Below are positions 1 to 6,900 of a DNA stretch of 16,563 nt, piece after piece. Each line of letters starts with the position of its first letter. The stretch's first letter is position 1. This DNA comes from an uncultured Bacilli bacterium (GTDB taxonomy: Bacteria; Bacillota_I; Bacilli_A; RF39; UBA660). The position numbers were made by a program, and so were the translations under genes. Where the stretch lies: assembly GCA_947623755.1 (NCBI GenBank), contig CANQHB010000013.1, positions 1 to 16,563 on the forward strand, in the 5' to 3' direction. The notes beneath the pieces are model-generated. The model had not been told where the DNA came from. It searched no databases and saw only the letters and a program-made list of their open reading frames with translations.

Positions 1-264
1 GTAATAGTTTTAAATTCTTGATTTAAAACATCAGTATTATTTGTTTTAGTTTAAAAACTAAGGACTAATCTTGTATTCTAATTCTACTATATTTAGCCGT
101 AACCAAATATATGAGTTTTAAAAGAATATTGGACGCACACCAGGAGTAGTGTTGTGCACGTTGTTGTTGTCGAGGTAGCCATCATTACGCACATTGAACA
201 CGTTAGCGTTGGTAGCGTTTCTCGGAGACATGTTATTATGCACAGATTAACCCATTAAATTATA
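1..264 (-). repeat. Array unit 1 (leftmost, cut by window edge)
   Basis: A -10 box TATAAT (259-264) lies 18 bp from TTGCCA (283-288), so this unit has the best promoter of the four. GGTTAATCT follows at 252-244, at the expected start point. The core (201-131) would encode Ala-Asn-Val-Phe-Asn-Val-Arg-Asn-Asp-Gly-Tyr-Leu-Asp and onward to Gly-Val-Arg-Pro, with a stop two codons after an Ile-Phe-Phe end. An ATG precedes Ser-Pro-Arg but has no Shine-Dalgarno sequence, so translation is doubtful. It is among the copies least rich in Asn codons. AGATTAGTC (71-63) can pair with the 5' block using two G-U pairs. The terminator hairpin begins at 37 and leaves the window. Confidence 0.7.
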
Positions 265-268
265 TCAT

Positions 269-319
269 AAAAAAAGATATTGTGGCAATTTTAAATACAT
301 GATTTAAAATATCAACATC
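269..319 (-). terminator. Terminator hairpin of unit 2
   Basis: On the minus strand GATGTTG pairs with CAATATC (one G-U), and an inner TTTTAAAT pairs with ATTTAAAA around a five-base loop, followed by seven T. The -35 of unit 1 sits inside the 3' arm, so terminator and next promoter overlap. Confidence 0.6.
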
Positions 320-557
320 ATTTATTTAGATTTAGATAAATCATTGATTAATCTTGTATCCTAATTCTACTATATTAAGTCGTGACCGAATATGTGAGGT
401 TAAAAAGGATATTGGACGCACACCAATGTTAGTGTTGTTCACGTTGTTGTTATTGAGGTTGCCATTAGTATTCACAAAGAACACTTGAGCATAAGTGCCA
501 TCAAAGTTACGCGGAAAAAAATTTTTACAACGTAATAGATTAACCATATTAATTATA
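269..557 (-). repeat. Array unit 2
   Basis: A -10 box TATAAT (552-557) lies 18 bp from TTACCA (576-581), and GGTTAATCT is at 545-537. This copy has an open frame of 68 codons from an ATG at 547, because a frame difference removes the stop that ends the other copies just after Gly-Val-Arg-Pro. The extra C-terminal residues come from the conserved 3' RNA-like part, and there is no ribosome binding site, so I do not call it a gene. The core (484-414) is the most Asn-rich (Asn-Leu-Asn-Asn-Asn-Asn-Val-Asn-Asn) and so the most template-like. AGATTAATC at 354-346 can pair with the 5' block. The unit ends in a hairpin plus seven T. Confidence 0.7.
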
Positions 558-561
558 TCAT

Positions 562-612
562 AAAAAAAGATATTGTGGTAATTTTAAATGCAAGATTTAA
601 AATATCAATATC
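562..612 (-). terminator. Terminator hairpin of unit 3
   Basis: On the minus strand GATATTG pairs with CAATATC, with an inner perfect nine-pair stem ATTTTAAAT/ATTTAAAAT around CTTGC, then seven T. Compared with the unit 4 hairpin, one C-G pair has become T-A on both arms, a compensatory change. Confidence 0.6.
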
Positions 613-849
613 TATATATTTAAGTAAAACTTGAGATTAATCTTGTATCCTAGTGCTTTTATATTTAGTCGTAACCAAAAATTTTAAGTTTAGAAGGATA
701 TTGGACGCACACCATTAGTGTTGTTCACGTTGTTCCAGTCGAGGTAGCCATTATTATTCACATTGAACACGTTAGCATAACCGTTGGTGTTCATGCTCCA
801 CGGAGACATTCGGGGTAGCATTTTTAGATTAACCATTATAAAGATTATA
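562..849 (-). repeat. Array unit 3
   Basis: TATAAT at 844-849 (a second at 835-840) precedes GGTTAATCT at 834-826; the -35 region is weak. An ATG at 836 opens a 48-codon frame ending at 690 with Gly-Val-Arg-Pro-Ile-Ser-Phe, but no Shine-Dalgarno sequence precedes it. The core (770-703) carries Tyr, Asp and Trp where unit 2 has Asn; the Trp codon TGG is one of the few changes not explained by adenine replacement. AGATTAATC at 643-635 can pair with the 5' block. Confidence 0.7.
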
Positions 850-853
850 ACAT

Positions 854-904
854 AAAAAATGATACTGTTGTAGCTTTAAATGCAAGATTTAAAACATCAG
901 TATC
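854..904 (-). terminator. Terminator hairpin of unit 4
   Basis: On the minus strand GATACTG pairs with CAGTATC, with an inner TTTAAAT/ATTTAAA stem around CTTGC, then six T. It lies between units 4 and 3 and may also serve uvrA. Confidence 0.6.
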
Positions 905-1132
905 AAATGTTTAAGTAAAACTTGGGATTAATCTTGTATCCTAGAGCTTTTATATTGAGCCTTAGCCAAATATTTTAAGTTTAAAAGGATATTGGACGCA
1001 CACCACGAGTGTTGTTCACGTTGGTGTTGTTGAGGTTGCCATCAGTATTCACATAGAACACGTTAGCATTACCGCTGTTAAAGTTACGCGGAGACATTTC
1101 GGATATAATGCAGATTAACCCTTATTATTATA
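854..1132 (-). repeat. Array unit 4 (adjacent to uvrA)
   Basis: The TATAAT box (1127-1132) lies three bases beyond the uvrA stop codon and no terminator separates them, so uvrA transcripts may run into this unit. The -35 would fall inside the uvrA coding end and is weak. GGTTAATCT is at 1120-1112. The core (1061-994) encodes Val-Phe-Tyr-Val-Asn-Thr-Asp-Gly-Asn-Leu-Asn-Asn-Thr-Asn and on to Gly-Val-Arg-Pro, stopping two codons after Ile-Ser. AGATTAATC is at 934-926. It ends in the only hairpin of the array with GATACTG/CAGTATC outer arms. Confidence 0.7.
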
Positions 1133-1135
1133 GCA

Positions 1136-3952
1136 TTATTTGGATTCATTTAAAATCTTTTTTAAAAATTCACCGGTATAAGAGTTAGGAACTTTGGCAA
1201 CTTGTTCCGGAGTACCGGTTGCAATAACTTCACCACCTAGTTTACCACCATCAGGGCCTAAATCAATAATATAATCGGCAACTTTAATGACATCGAGGTT
1301 ATGTTCAATTACAATTACGGTATCACCATTATCGACAATGCGATTTAAGATTTTTAAAAGTTTTTTGATATCTTCACTATGAAGACCGGTAGTTGGTTCA
1401 TCGAGAATAAAAATACTTTTGCCAGTCGGCTTTTTTTGCAGTTCTTTAGCTAATTTAACGCGACCAGCTTCACCACCGGATAAAGTAGGGGCTGGTTGGC
1501 CAAGTTTAATGTAGGATAGACCTACTTCTTCCATAACTTTTAATTTATTATAGACTTTAGGAATATTTTCAAAAAATTTTAAAGCTTCAGAAACACGCAT
1601 ATCTAAAACATCAGCAATATTTTTGTCTTTAAATTTTATAGCTAGGGTTTCTTTGTTATAACGCTTGCCCCCACAAACGTCGCATGGAACATAAACGTCT
1701 GGTAAAAAATGCATTTCGATTTTTTTTACTCCATCACCCCAACAGGCTTCACAACGACCACCTTTAACATTAAAGGAGAATCGGCCTTTATCATAGCCAT
1801 GCATTTTGGCTTCTTTAGTATTGGTAAAGACATCACGGATATCGTCAAAGACACCTACATAGGTTGCAGGGTTACTTCTAGGCGTTCTACCGATGGCGTC
1901 TTGGGATATTTCGACCACTTTATCTAGTTCATCGATACCTTTTATTTCTTTACAAGCCCCCGGTATTTCTTTAGAACGATTAATTTTTACAGCTAAAGTT
2001 TTATAAAGAATTTCATTAATTAAGGTAGATTTACCAGAACCGGAAACACCCGTTACACATACAAATTTGCCTAAAGGAATTTCAACATTGATATTTTTTA
2101 AGTTATTTTCGCTAGCTTTAACTATTTTTAGGGATTTACCATTACCTTTACGACGCTTTCTAGGGACTTCAATTTTTTCTTTACCACTTAAATAACGACC
2201 AGTAAGGGAATTTGGATTTTCCATAACTTCTTTGGGAGTACCAGCGGCGACAATTTTTCCGCCATATTCGCCAGCCCCAGGACCAATATCAACTAAAAAG
2301 TCACTCGCAAGCATGGTGTCGGTATCATGTTCTACAACAATTAAAGTATTACCTAAATCGCGCATTTCTTGTAAAGCTTTGATAAGTCTTTCATTATCTT
2401 TTTGATGAAGACCAATACTAGGTTCATCTAAAACATATAAAACTCCGGATAATTTAGAACCAATTTGGGTAGCAAGACGAATACGTTGGGCTTCACCACC
2501 GGATAAAGTACCAGCACTTCGAGATAGCGTTAAATAACTTAGACCAACATTAATTAGAAAGTCAAGTCGATTTAAAATTTCTTTAGTAACCAGACCACTT
2601 ATTTCTTGTTGTTCTTGAGTTAGTTTTAATTTAGCTATAAAATCACGTAATTCTAAAATACTATAATTAGTTACTTCAAAGATATTTTTATTATTTATTT
2701 TAATAGCTAAAACCGAATCCATTAGTCTAGCACCATGACATTTAGGACAAGCTTGTTCTACCATTAAAGTTTCAAGCCATTCCCGGCGCCAAGAAGAAGT
2801 AGTTTCCATATAACGACGTTCAAGAGTATTTACAATACCTTCATAATAATCAGTTACATACCGGGTATTACCATTTTTAGAAATATATTTATAACTTATT
2901 TTATCTTTAGAGCCATAAAGAATAATATCAAGTTCTTTACGAGTAAAATCTTTTAAAGGTTTAGTAATATCAATTTTATATTGCTGGCAGACTGCTTCTA
3001 GTTCTACCATTTCAATATTATAACCGGGGGTTAAACTTTTGATGGCACCTTTGGCAATAGTTAAATCTTTATTAGGAATTAAAAGAGCTTCACTAATTTT
3101 TAATTTTGTACCAAGGCCTTTACATTCAGGACAAGCACCATAAGGGGCATTAAAAGAAAAAAGACGAGGTTCTAATTCCGGAATGGAAAAATTACAATGA
3201 GGACAAGCATAAGATTCACTCATTAATAATTCTTCACCATCGATAACATGAATCAAAACTTTACCTTGAGCTAGTTTAGTACTATTTTCAATAGCTTCAA
3301 AAATTCGGCCGCGTTCATCGGGATTAATAACAATTCGGTCAACTACAACTTCAATGTTGTCTTTGATATTTTTTTCGAGTTTTATTTCTTCATCAAGCGT
3401 ATACATGGTGCCATTTACGCGAACTCTCGAATAACCATTTTTGCGTAAATCATCAAATAAATCTTTATGTTCACCTTTTTCCCCATGAACTACTGGGGCC
3501 ATAATTTCAATTTTGGAACTTTCAGGAAAATTCATAACTTTATTGGTCATTTCTTCAATGGATTGTCTAGTTATAGGAATATGGTGGGTAGGGCAATAAG
3601 GAATACCAATCCGGGCAAATAAAAGACGTAAATAATCGTAGATTTCGGTAATAGTTCCAACTGTACTACGAGGGTTTTTGTTAGTAGTTTTTTGGTCGAT
3701 AGAAATACTAGGACTTAAGCCTTCAATAGAGTCAACGTCTGGTTTTTCAGACATACCAATAAATTGTCTAGCATAGGCACTTAAACTTTCAACGTATCGT
3801 CTTTGACCTTCAGCAAAAATAGTGTCGAAAGCAAGAGAGGACTTTCCCGAACCAGAAACTCCGGTCATAACGATTAATTTGTTCTTAGGAAGTTCAATAG
3901 AAATATTTTTTAAATTGTTTTCGCGAGCCCCTTTAACGATTATTTTATCCAT
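1136..3952 (-). CDS. uvrA: Excinuclease ABC subunit A, UvrA
   Basis: DNA damage sensor of nucleotide excision repair; a dimeric ABC ATPase that, with UvrB, finds bulky lesions and loads UvrB. The 938-residue length is normal for the family. Visible features are Walker A GVSGSGKSS at 31-39, a zinc module beginning Cys-Pro-His-Cys at 250-253, a first ABC signature LSGGEAQR at 483, a second Walker A at 635, a second zinc module starting Cys-Glu-Ala-Cys at 734-737, and a second signature LSGGEAGR at 824. Trp follows the 734-737 cysteine pair, where many homologues have Arg, Lys, Ser or Gln. The ATG has AAAGGAG eight bases upstream. The gene is divergent from the surface-protein gene, and uvrB is not next to it in this window. 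A TTGACT/TATAAT promoter with a LexA-like sequence lies upstream. Identification is very secure. Confidence 0.98.
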   Translation of the reverse strand: MDKIIVKGARENNLKNISIELPKNKLIVMTGVSGSGKSSLAFDTIFAEGQRRYVESLSAYARQFIGMSEKPDVDSIEGLSPSISIDQKTTNKNPRSTVGTITEIYDYLRLLFARIGIPYCPTHHIPITRQSIEEMTNKVMNFPESSKIEIMAPVVHGEKGEHKDLFDDLRKNGYSRVRVNGTMYTLDEEIKLEKNIKDNIEVVVDRIVINPDERGRIFEAIENSTKLAQGKVLIHVIDGEELLMSESYACPHCNFSIPELEPRLFSFNAPYGACPECKGLGTKLKISEALLIPNKDLTIAKGAIKSLTPGYNIEMVELEAVCQQYKIDITKPLKDFTRKELDIILYGSKDKISYKYISKNGNTRYVTDYYEGIVNTLERRYMETTSSWRREWLETLMVEQACPKCHGARLMDSVLAIKINNKNIFEVTNYSILELRDFIAKLKLTQEQQEISGLVTKEILNRLDFLINVGLSYLTLSRSAGTLSGGEAQRIRLATQIGSKLSGVLYVLDEPSIGLHQKDNERLIKALQEMRDLGNTLIVVEHDTDTMLASDFLVDIGPGAGEYGGKIVAAGTPKEVMENPNSLTGRYLSGKEKIEVPRKRRKGNGKSLKIVKASENNLKNINVEIPLGKFVCVTGVSGSGKSTLINEILYKTLAVKINRSKEIPGACKEIKGIDELDKVVEISQDAIGRTPRSNPATYVGVFDDIRDVFTNTKEAKMHGYDKGRFSFNVKGGRCEACWGDGVKKIEMHFLPDVYVPCDVCGGKRYNKETLAIKFKDKNIADVLDMRVSEALKFFENIPKVYNKLKVMEEVGLSYIKLGQPAPTLSGGEAGRVKLAKELQKKPTGKSIFILDEPTTGLHSEDIKKLLKILNRIVDNGDTVIVIEHNLDVIKVADYIIDLGPDGGKLGGEVIATGTPEQVAKVPNSYTGEFLKKILNESK

Positions 3953-4014
3953 AATTATTACTCCTTTATATATAGTGTGGTTAATTACTTTTAATTTATC
4001 ACCAAAACAAGTTT

Positions 4015-4043
4015 ATTATAGCACACGAACATACGTCAGTCAA
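4015..4043 (-). promoter_or_regulatory. uvrA promoter
   Basis: On the minus strand TTGACT (4038-4043), a 17-bp spacer and TATAAT (4015-4020) form a near-consensus promoter, with the start expected about 55 bases before the uvrA ATG. The spacer holds a LexA-like sequence (4026-4039). Confidence 0.75.
4026..4039. promoter_or_regulatory. Candidate LexA (SOS) box
   Basis: CGAACATACGTCAG matches 8 of the 10 defined bases of the Firmicutes LexA consensus CGAAC-N4-GTTCG: one half-site is perfect, the other keeps three of five. It lies between the -35 and -10 of the uvrA promoter, an effective repressor position. SOS control of uvrA is known in Bacillus; here it is inferred. Confidence 0.4.
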
Positions 4044-4057
4044 CAGATTATTTTAAT

Positions 4058-4086
4058 TTGACAAAATGGCTTTTTTGTGGTATCAT
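4058..4086 (+). promoter_or_regulatory. Promoter of the Big_2 surface-protein gene
   Basis: TTGACA (4058-4063), a 17-bp spacer and TATCAT (4081-4086). It rules out the upstream GTG at 4077 as the start codon and supports the ATG at 4131. Confidence 0.75.
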
Positions 4087-4130
4087 ATCACGCAAAACCA
4101 AGAGATATTTGGTTAAAGGGGGAATTTTTG

Positions 4131-5972
4131 ATGTACGAAGATAAAAGTAGAACATTTAAAATTAATTGGAAATCATTTTTAATTAAAATGGCAATTTTAT
4201 TAGTTGCAGTATTTATTTTTCTATGGTTGGTTTCAATAATTACTAAGAAAGATAATAAAGAATCAAATATTGGCACTAATTTAAAAGTTATGCAAGACGC
4301 CGCTTTAGAGTATTTTACAGGTTCAAAATTACCGGTTGCGTTAAACACTAAAAAGACAATTACTTTAAAAGAAATGATTGATTCAAAATTATTAGTGGAA
4401 TTTAAAGACCAAAATGGTAAAGCTTGTAATATGAGTGATTCTTATGCAGAAGCGACCAAAGTTAGTGATGATGATTATACAATTAAAGTAAAACTAGTTT
4501 GTGGTAAAGAAAATGATTATGTTATTAATACGATAACAGTGGATAATATTATTACAGATAATACTAATACAGATACAAATACAGATAATAACAATGAAAA
4601 TCAAGATATAATTGGGGATATTACGGATGCTAACAATGAGAATGTAAATAATAATAATACAAATACAAACCAAAATACTAGTAAACCAAGTACGAGTACC
4701 AGTACAAATAAAAAGCCAACAACAACAACGACAACAACTAAACCAAGTACGAGTACGAAACCTAGTACCAGTACCGGTTCAAGTAATACGCAAACTAACA
4801 CTAATGCAAATACAACAACATGTCCTTATGGTAATAAAGAATATTATACTACCTATCCACTTTCTTATGTAATTAGTGGTAACTGTGCAGCAAGTAGAGA
4901 AGATTACTATAAATATGGAAATCAAGTTAGTGCGATTGGTAATAAAGAATATTTAAAACTTAGAGAAGAAATATCAGCATTAGGTTCAAGTACGGGAACT
5001 AGTTTATATGTAGATTCACCAATTTATGTGGGGGTTTATAATAAAGCTAATACCGGTTTAGTAGGATATCAAATTAAATATGTAGCTAAACAAAGATTAA
5101 CTTATAGTACAAAAATAATTTATGAATATTATTTAGACCAAAATGGTAACCGAAAAGTGGTTATTGATAACAGAAGTAGTTTAAAAGTAGATAATAACAA
5201 TACTAATAGTGGAACAAGTGCTAAAACTAACATAATTTTAAATACTAGTTCAAAAACTATGAATATTGGTGATACTTATAAATTAACCGCAACAGTAACT
5301 CCAGCTAGTAAAATTGTTAGTTGGAAATCAAGTGATACAAGTATTGCAACAGTGGGTTCGGATGGATTAGTAATTGCCAAAAAGAGTGGAACAGTATTAA
5401 TTACGGCGTATGTTGGAAATGTTAATGTTTCGGCTAAAATTACAGTTTTAGACGTTCCAGTTAGAAGAGTAACTTTAAATGTTAGTTCAAGAACCTTAGA
5501 GGTGGGAGATACTTATAAGTTAAGAGCTACAATAAATCCAGATAGTGCAAGTAATAAAACAATTACGTGGAGTAGTGATAATACTAGTGTTGCTACCGTA
5601 AGTACCGACGGAACTGTAAGAGCTAGAAGAAGTGGGGTTGCTTATATTACCGCGACGGTGGATGGTGTTAGTGCAACCGCAAGAATTACAGTCGAAGAAG
5701 AAGATATTGCAGTTAGAAGTGTCGTAATTAATGACTCTGATTTAACTATCTTTTTAGGAGAATCTTATAGAATAAGTTATAGCATTAATCCTAGTGGTTC
5801 AGCTTATGGTAAGAAAATTTATTTTAGTACCTCTAATGCGAATGTAGCAACAATTGATACCAATGGCGTTATTAGAGCAGTTGGGACAGGAACAACAAGA
5901 ATAACCGTTACTTGTGATGGGAAATCAGATTACATTTACGTAACAGTAAGTGAATTAGTATATTTAAGATAA
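4131..5972 (+). CDS. Membrane-anchored surface protein with three Big_2 Ig-like domains
   Basis: A 613-residue protein expected outside the cell and held by an N-terminal membrane helix (about 17-38) after a short basic cytoplasmic stretch. A small domain follows (about 40-135) with two cysteines near 97 and 123, similar in plan to the pilin-like proteins at 13624 and 14010. Next is a Thr/Asn/Ser/Pro-rich linker (about 137-230), then a Tyr-rich domain starting Cys-Pro-Tyr-Gly near 231. Three bacterial Ig-like (Big_2) repeats occupy about 367-443, 444-527 and 529-610, each with the Val-Gly-Asp-Thr-Tyr, Trp-Ser-Ser and Ala-Thr-Val landmarks. Big_2 domains are common in adhesins. The ATG at 4131 follows AAAGGGGG; the longer frame from 4077 overlaps the -10 box. 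No LPXTG motif is seen. Domain calls are firm, ligand and function unknown. Confidence 0.85.
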   Translation: MYEDKSRTFKINWKSFLIKMAILLVAVFIFLWLVSIITKKDNKESNIGTNLKVMQDAALEYFTGSKLPVALNTKKTITLKEMIDSKLLVEFKDQNGKACNMSDSYAEATKVSDDDYTIKVKLVCGKENDYVINTITVDNIITDNTNTDTNTDNNNENQDIIGDITDANNENVNNNNTNTNQNTSKPSTSTSTNKKPTTTTTTTKPSTSTKPSTSTGSSNTQTNTNANTTTCPYGNKEYYTTYPLSYVISGNCAASREDYYKYGNQVSAIGNKEYLKLREEISALGSSTGTSLYVDSPIYVGVYNKANTGLVGYQIKYVAKQRLTYSTKIIYEYYLDQNGNRKVVIDNRSSLKVDNNNTNSGTSAKTNIILNTSSKTMNIGDTYKLTATVTPASKIVSWKSSDTSIATVGSDGLVIAKKSGTVLITAYVGNVNVSAKITVLDVPVRRVTLNVSSRTLEVGDTYKLRATINPDSASNKTITWSSDNTSVATVSTDGTVRARRSGVAYITATVDGVSATARITVEEEDIAVRSVVINDSDLTIFLGESYRISYSINPSGSAYGKKIYFSTSNANVATIDTNGVIRAVGTGTTRITVTCDGKSDYIYVTVSELVYLR

Positions 5973-5975
5973 ATT

Positions 5976-6008
5976 AAAAAAATACCTACAAATGTAGATA
6001 TTTTTTTT
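5976..6008. terminator. Bidirectional terminator between convergent genes
   Basis: A-tract, ATACCTACA, a two-base loop, TGTAGATAT and an eight-T tract form a hairpin that works in both directions. It pairs fully on the minus strand (one G-U) and has one mismatch on the plus strand. It serves the surface-protein gene and the minus-strand ribbon-helix-helix gene. Confidence 0.75.
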
Positions 6009-6045
6009 GCGAGTTGTGATATTCAAGGAGTGTATCTATAAAGAA

Positions 6046-6249
6046 TTAAGATTTAATTTTCTTTTTTTCTTCTTGGCCCTCACCATTACCATAGATACAG
6101 GCTTCGATCATACTAATTACAACATTGTTAAAAGAGGTGTTGCATTTGTCGGCTATTTTTTCTACTTCTTTTAACAGCGAATCTTTAATATATAAAGATT
6201 TGTAACTAGCTGGATCTTTTTGCCTTGTTTGTCTTACAACAAAATCCAT
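6046..6249 (-). CDS. Ribbon-helix-helix (Arc/CopG-like) small DNA-binding protein
   Basis: A 67-residue protein. Residues from about 16 to 52 fit an Arc/CopG-type ribbon-helix-helix fold: a short strand Tyr-Lys-Ser-Leu-Tyr-Ile, a helix Leu-Leu-Lys-Glu-Val-Glu-Lys-Ile-Ala, a turn, and a second helix Ser-Phe-Asn-Asn-Val-Val. The C-terminus is highly charged (Glu/Lys-rich). I prefer the ATG at 6249 because GAGG lies seven bases upstream; the GTG at 6255 would sit almost on that site. Such proteins usually dimerise and repress promoters, sometimes as antitoxins, but no toxin gene is adjacent. An imperfect AT-rich inverted repeat at about 6265-6288 upstream could be its own operator. Fold call moderate, target unknown. 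Confidence 0.65.
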   Translation of the reverse strand: MDFVVRQTRQKDPASYKSLYIKDSLLKEVEKIADKCNTSFNNVVISMIEACIYGNGEGQEEKKKIKS

Positions 6250-6359
6250 TTTCACACCTCATATATATTTTAATATGTTTTCAAAATATAATAAAGGGTA
6301 GATTTTTCTAATATATATTTCTAATAAGAAATTAAATATGTAAAATAATATAAATAGAC

Positions 6360-6389
6360 TTGAACTTAAAAATAAAAGTCTGTTATAAT
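6360..6389 (+). promoter_or_regulatory. Promoter of the tsaE-tsaB-rimI-tsaD operon
   Basis: TTGAAC (6360-6365), an 18-bp spacer and TATAAT (6384-6389). Transcription would start only about ten bases before the tsaE ATG, giving a leader barely longer than its ribosome binding site. Confidence 0.6.
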
Positions 6390-6406
6390 AGCTTTAGGTG
6401 AGTATT

Positions 6407-6856
6407 ATGAATTATAAATTTACTTCTAAAAGTGTTGAAGATACTTTAGAATTAGCCCAAAATATAGAAAGTGAGAAGTTTCCTGGCATGGTTATATGTC
6501 TTAATGGAGAACTAGGAAGTGGGAAAACGGTTTTTGTTAAAGGTTTTGCTAATGCGTTAGGAATTCAAGATAATATAACAAGTCCAACTTTTACAATTGT
6601 AAAGGAATATTTAAATGGAGAAGCACCATTATATCATATGGATGTATATAAATTAGACGAGAATCAAGAATTTGGAGTCGAAGACTATTTTAATAAAGAT
6701 GGTGTTTGTATTTTGGAGTGGGCAGAATTAATTGAAGATAGACTACCAGAAGAAAGATTAGATATTTTATTTAAAATAGTTGATGAAAACACAAGAGTTT
6801 TAGTATTTAAACCGCATGGATTACAATACGAAGAACTTTGTGATGCAGTATTATAA
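6407..6856 (+). CDS. tsaE: tRNA threonylcarbamoyladenosine biosynthesis ATPase TsaE
   Basis: P-loop ATPase that works with TsaB and TsaD in making t6A at position 37 of ANN-decoding tRNAs. The 149-residue protein has a Walker A GELGSGKT at 34-41, the family motif Ser-Pro-Thr-Phe near 59, His-Met-Asp-Val-Tyr near 78 and the Ile-Leu-Glu-Trp-Ala-Glu strand near 101. The ATG at 6407 is preferred over the GTG at 6398 because the latter lies within the AGGTGA ribosome binding site. It is the first gene of the operon, and tsaB begins 44 bases after its stop. TsaC/Sua5, which supplies threonylcarbamoyl-AMP, is not in this window. Confidence 0.95.
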   Translation: MNYKFTSKSVEDTLELAQNIESEKFPGMVICLNGELGSGKTVFVKGFANALGIQDNITSPTFTIVKEYLNGEAPLYHMDVYKLDENQEFGVEDYFNKDGVCILEWAELIEDRLPEERLDILFKIVDENTRVLVFKPHGLQYEELCDAVL

Positions 6857-6900
6857 TTTCACTTTAAATAGTGGGGTTTTGTTTTCTAAGGAGTGATTTT

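Larger units (their letters stand above)
1..1132 (-). repeat. Tandem array of four DGR-like variable cassettes
   Basis: At least four diverged copies of a unit of about 283-293 bp lie head to tail downstream of uvrA and fill the whole stretch. The array continues past the left edge, because the first bases are already part of a terminator hairpin like those between the other units. Read on the minus strand, every unit has in order: a TATAAT box, the block GGTTAATCT, a short diverged stretch, a core ending in GGTGTGCGTCC that would encode an Asn-rich peptide ending Gly-Val-Arg-Pro, a conserved AT-rich 3' part with AGATTAATC, and a hairpin followed by T residues. The core resembles the C-terminal variable region of C-type-lectin-fold proteins targeted by diversity-generating retroelements. 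That assignment is inference: no reverse transcriptase is in the window. Alternatives are template RNAs, silent cassettes for gene conversion, or decayed gene ends. Confidence 0.8.

Noticed and set aside
341..547. 68-codon reading frame in array unit 2 as a protein gene
   Set aside because: No ribosome binding site, the equivalent frame stops early or is shifted in the other units, and its tail is encoded by the part of the unit that looks like structured RNA.
1..1132. CRISPR array
   Set aside because: Units are about 290 bp with diverged homology along their length, without short identical repeats and unique spacers.
1..1132. Integron cassette array with attC-like hairpins
   Set aside because: Hairpins between units are followed by T tracts and lack recognisable attC core sites; all units are homologous, unlike integron cassettes.
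4077..4130. Upstream GTG start of the Big_2 surface protein
   Set aside because: It overlaps the -10 box; the ATG at 4131 has AAAGGGGG and is followed by a natural cytoplasmic tail and membrane helix.
4601..4801. Minus-strand hydrophobic reading frame
   Set aside because: It is the antisense of the Thr/Asn/Ser-rich linker of the surface protein; low-complexity shadow.
6265..6288. AT-rich inverted repeat as a firm operator for the ribbon-helix-helix protein
   Set aside because: Arms are short, imperfect and built only of A/T in an AT-rich region; mentioned only as a possibility in the gene entry.
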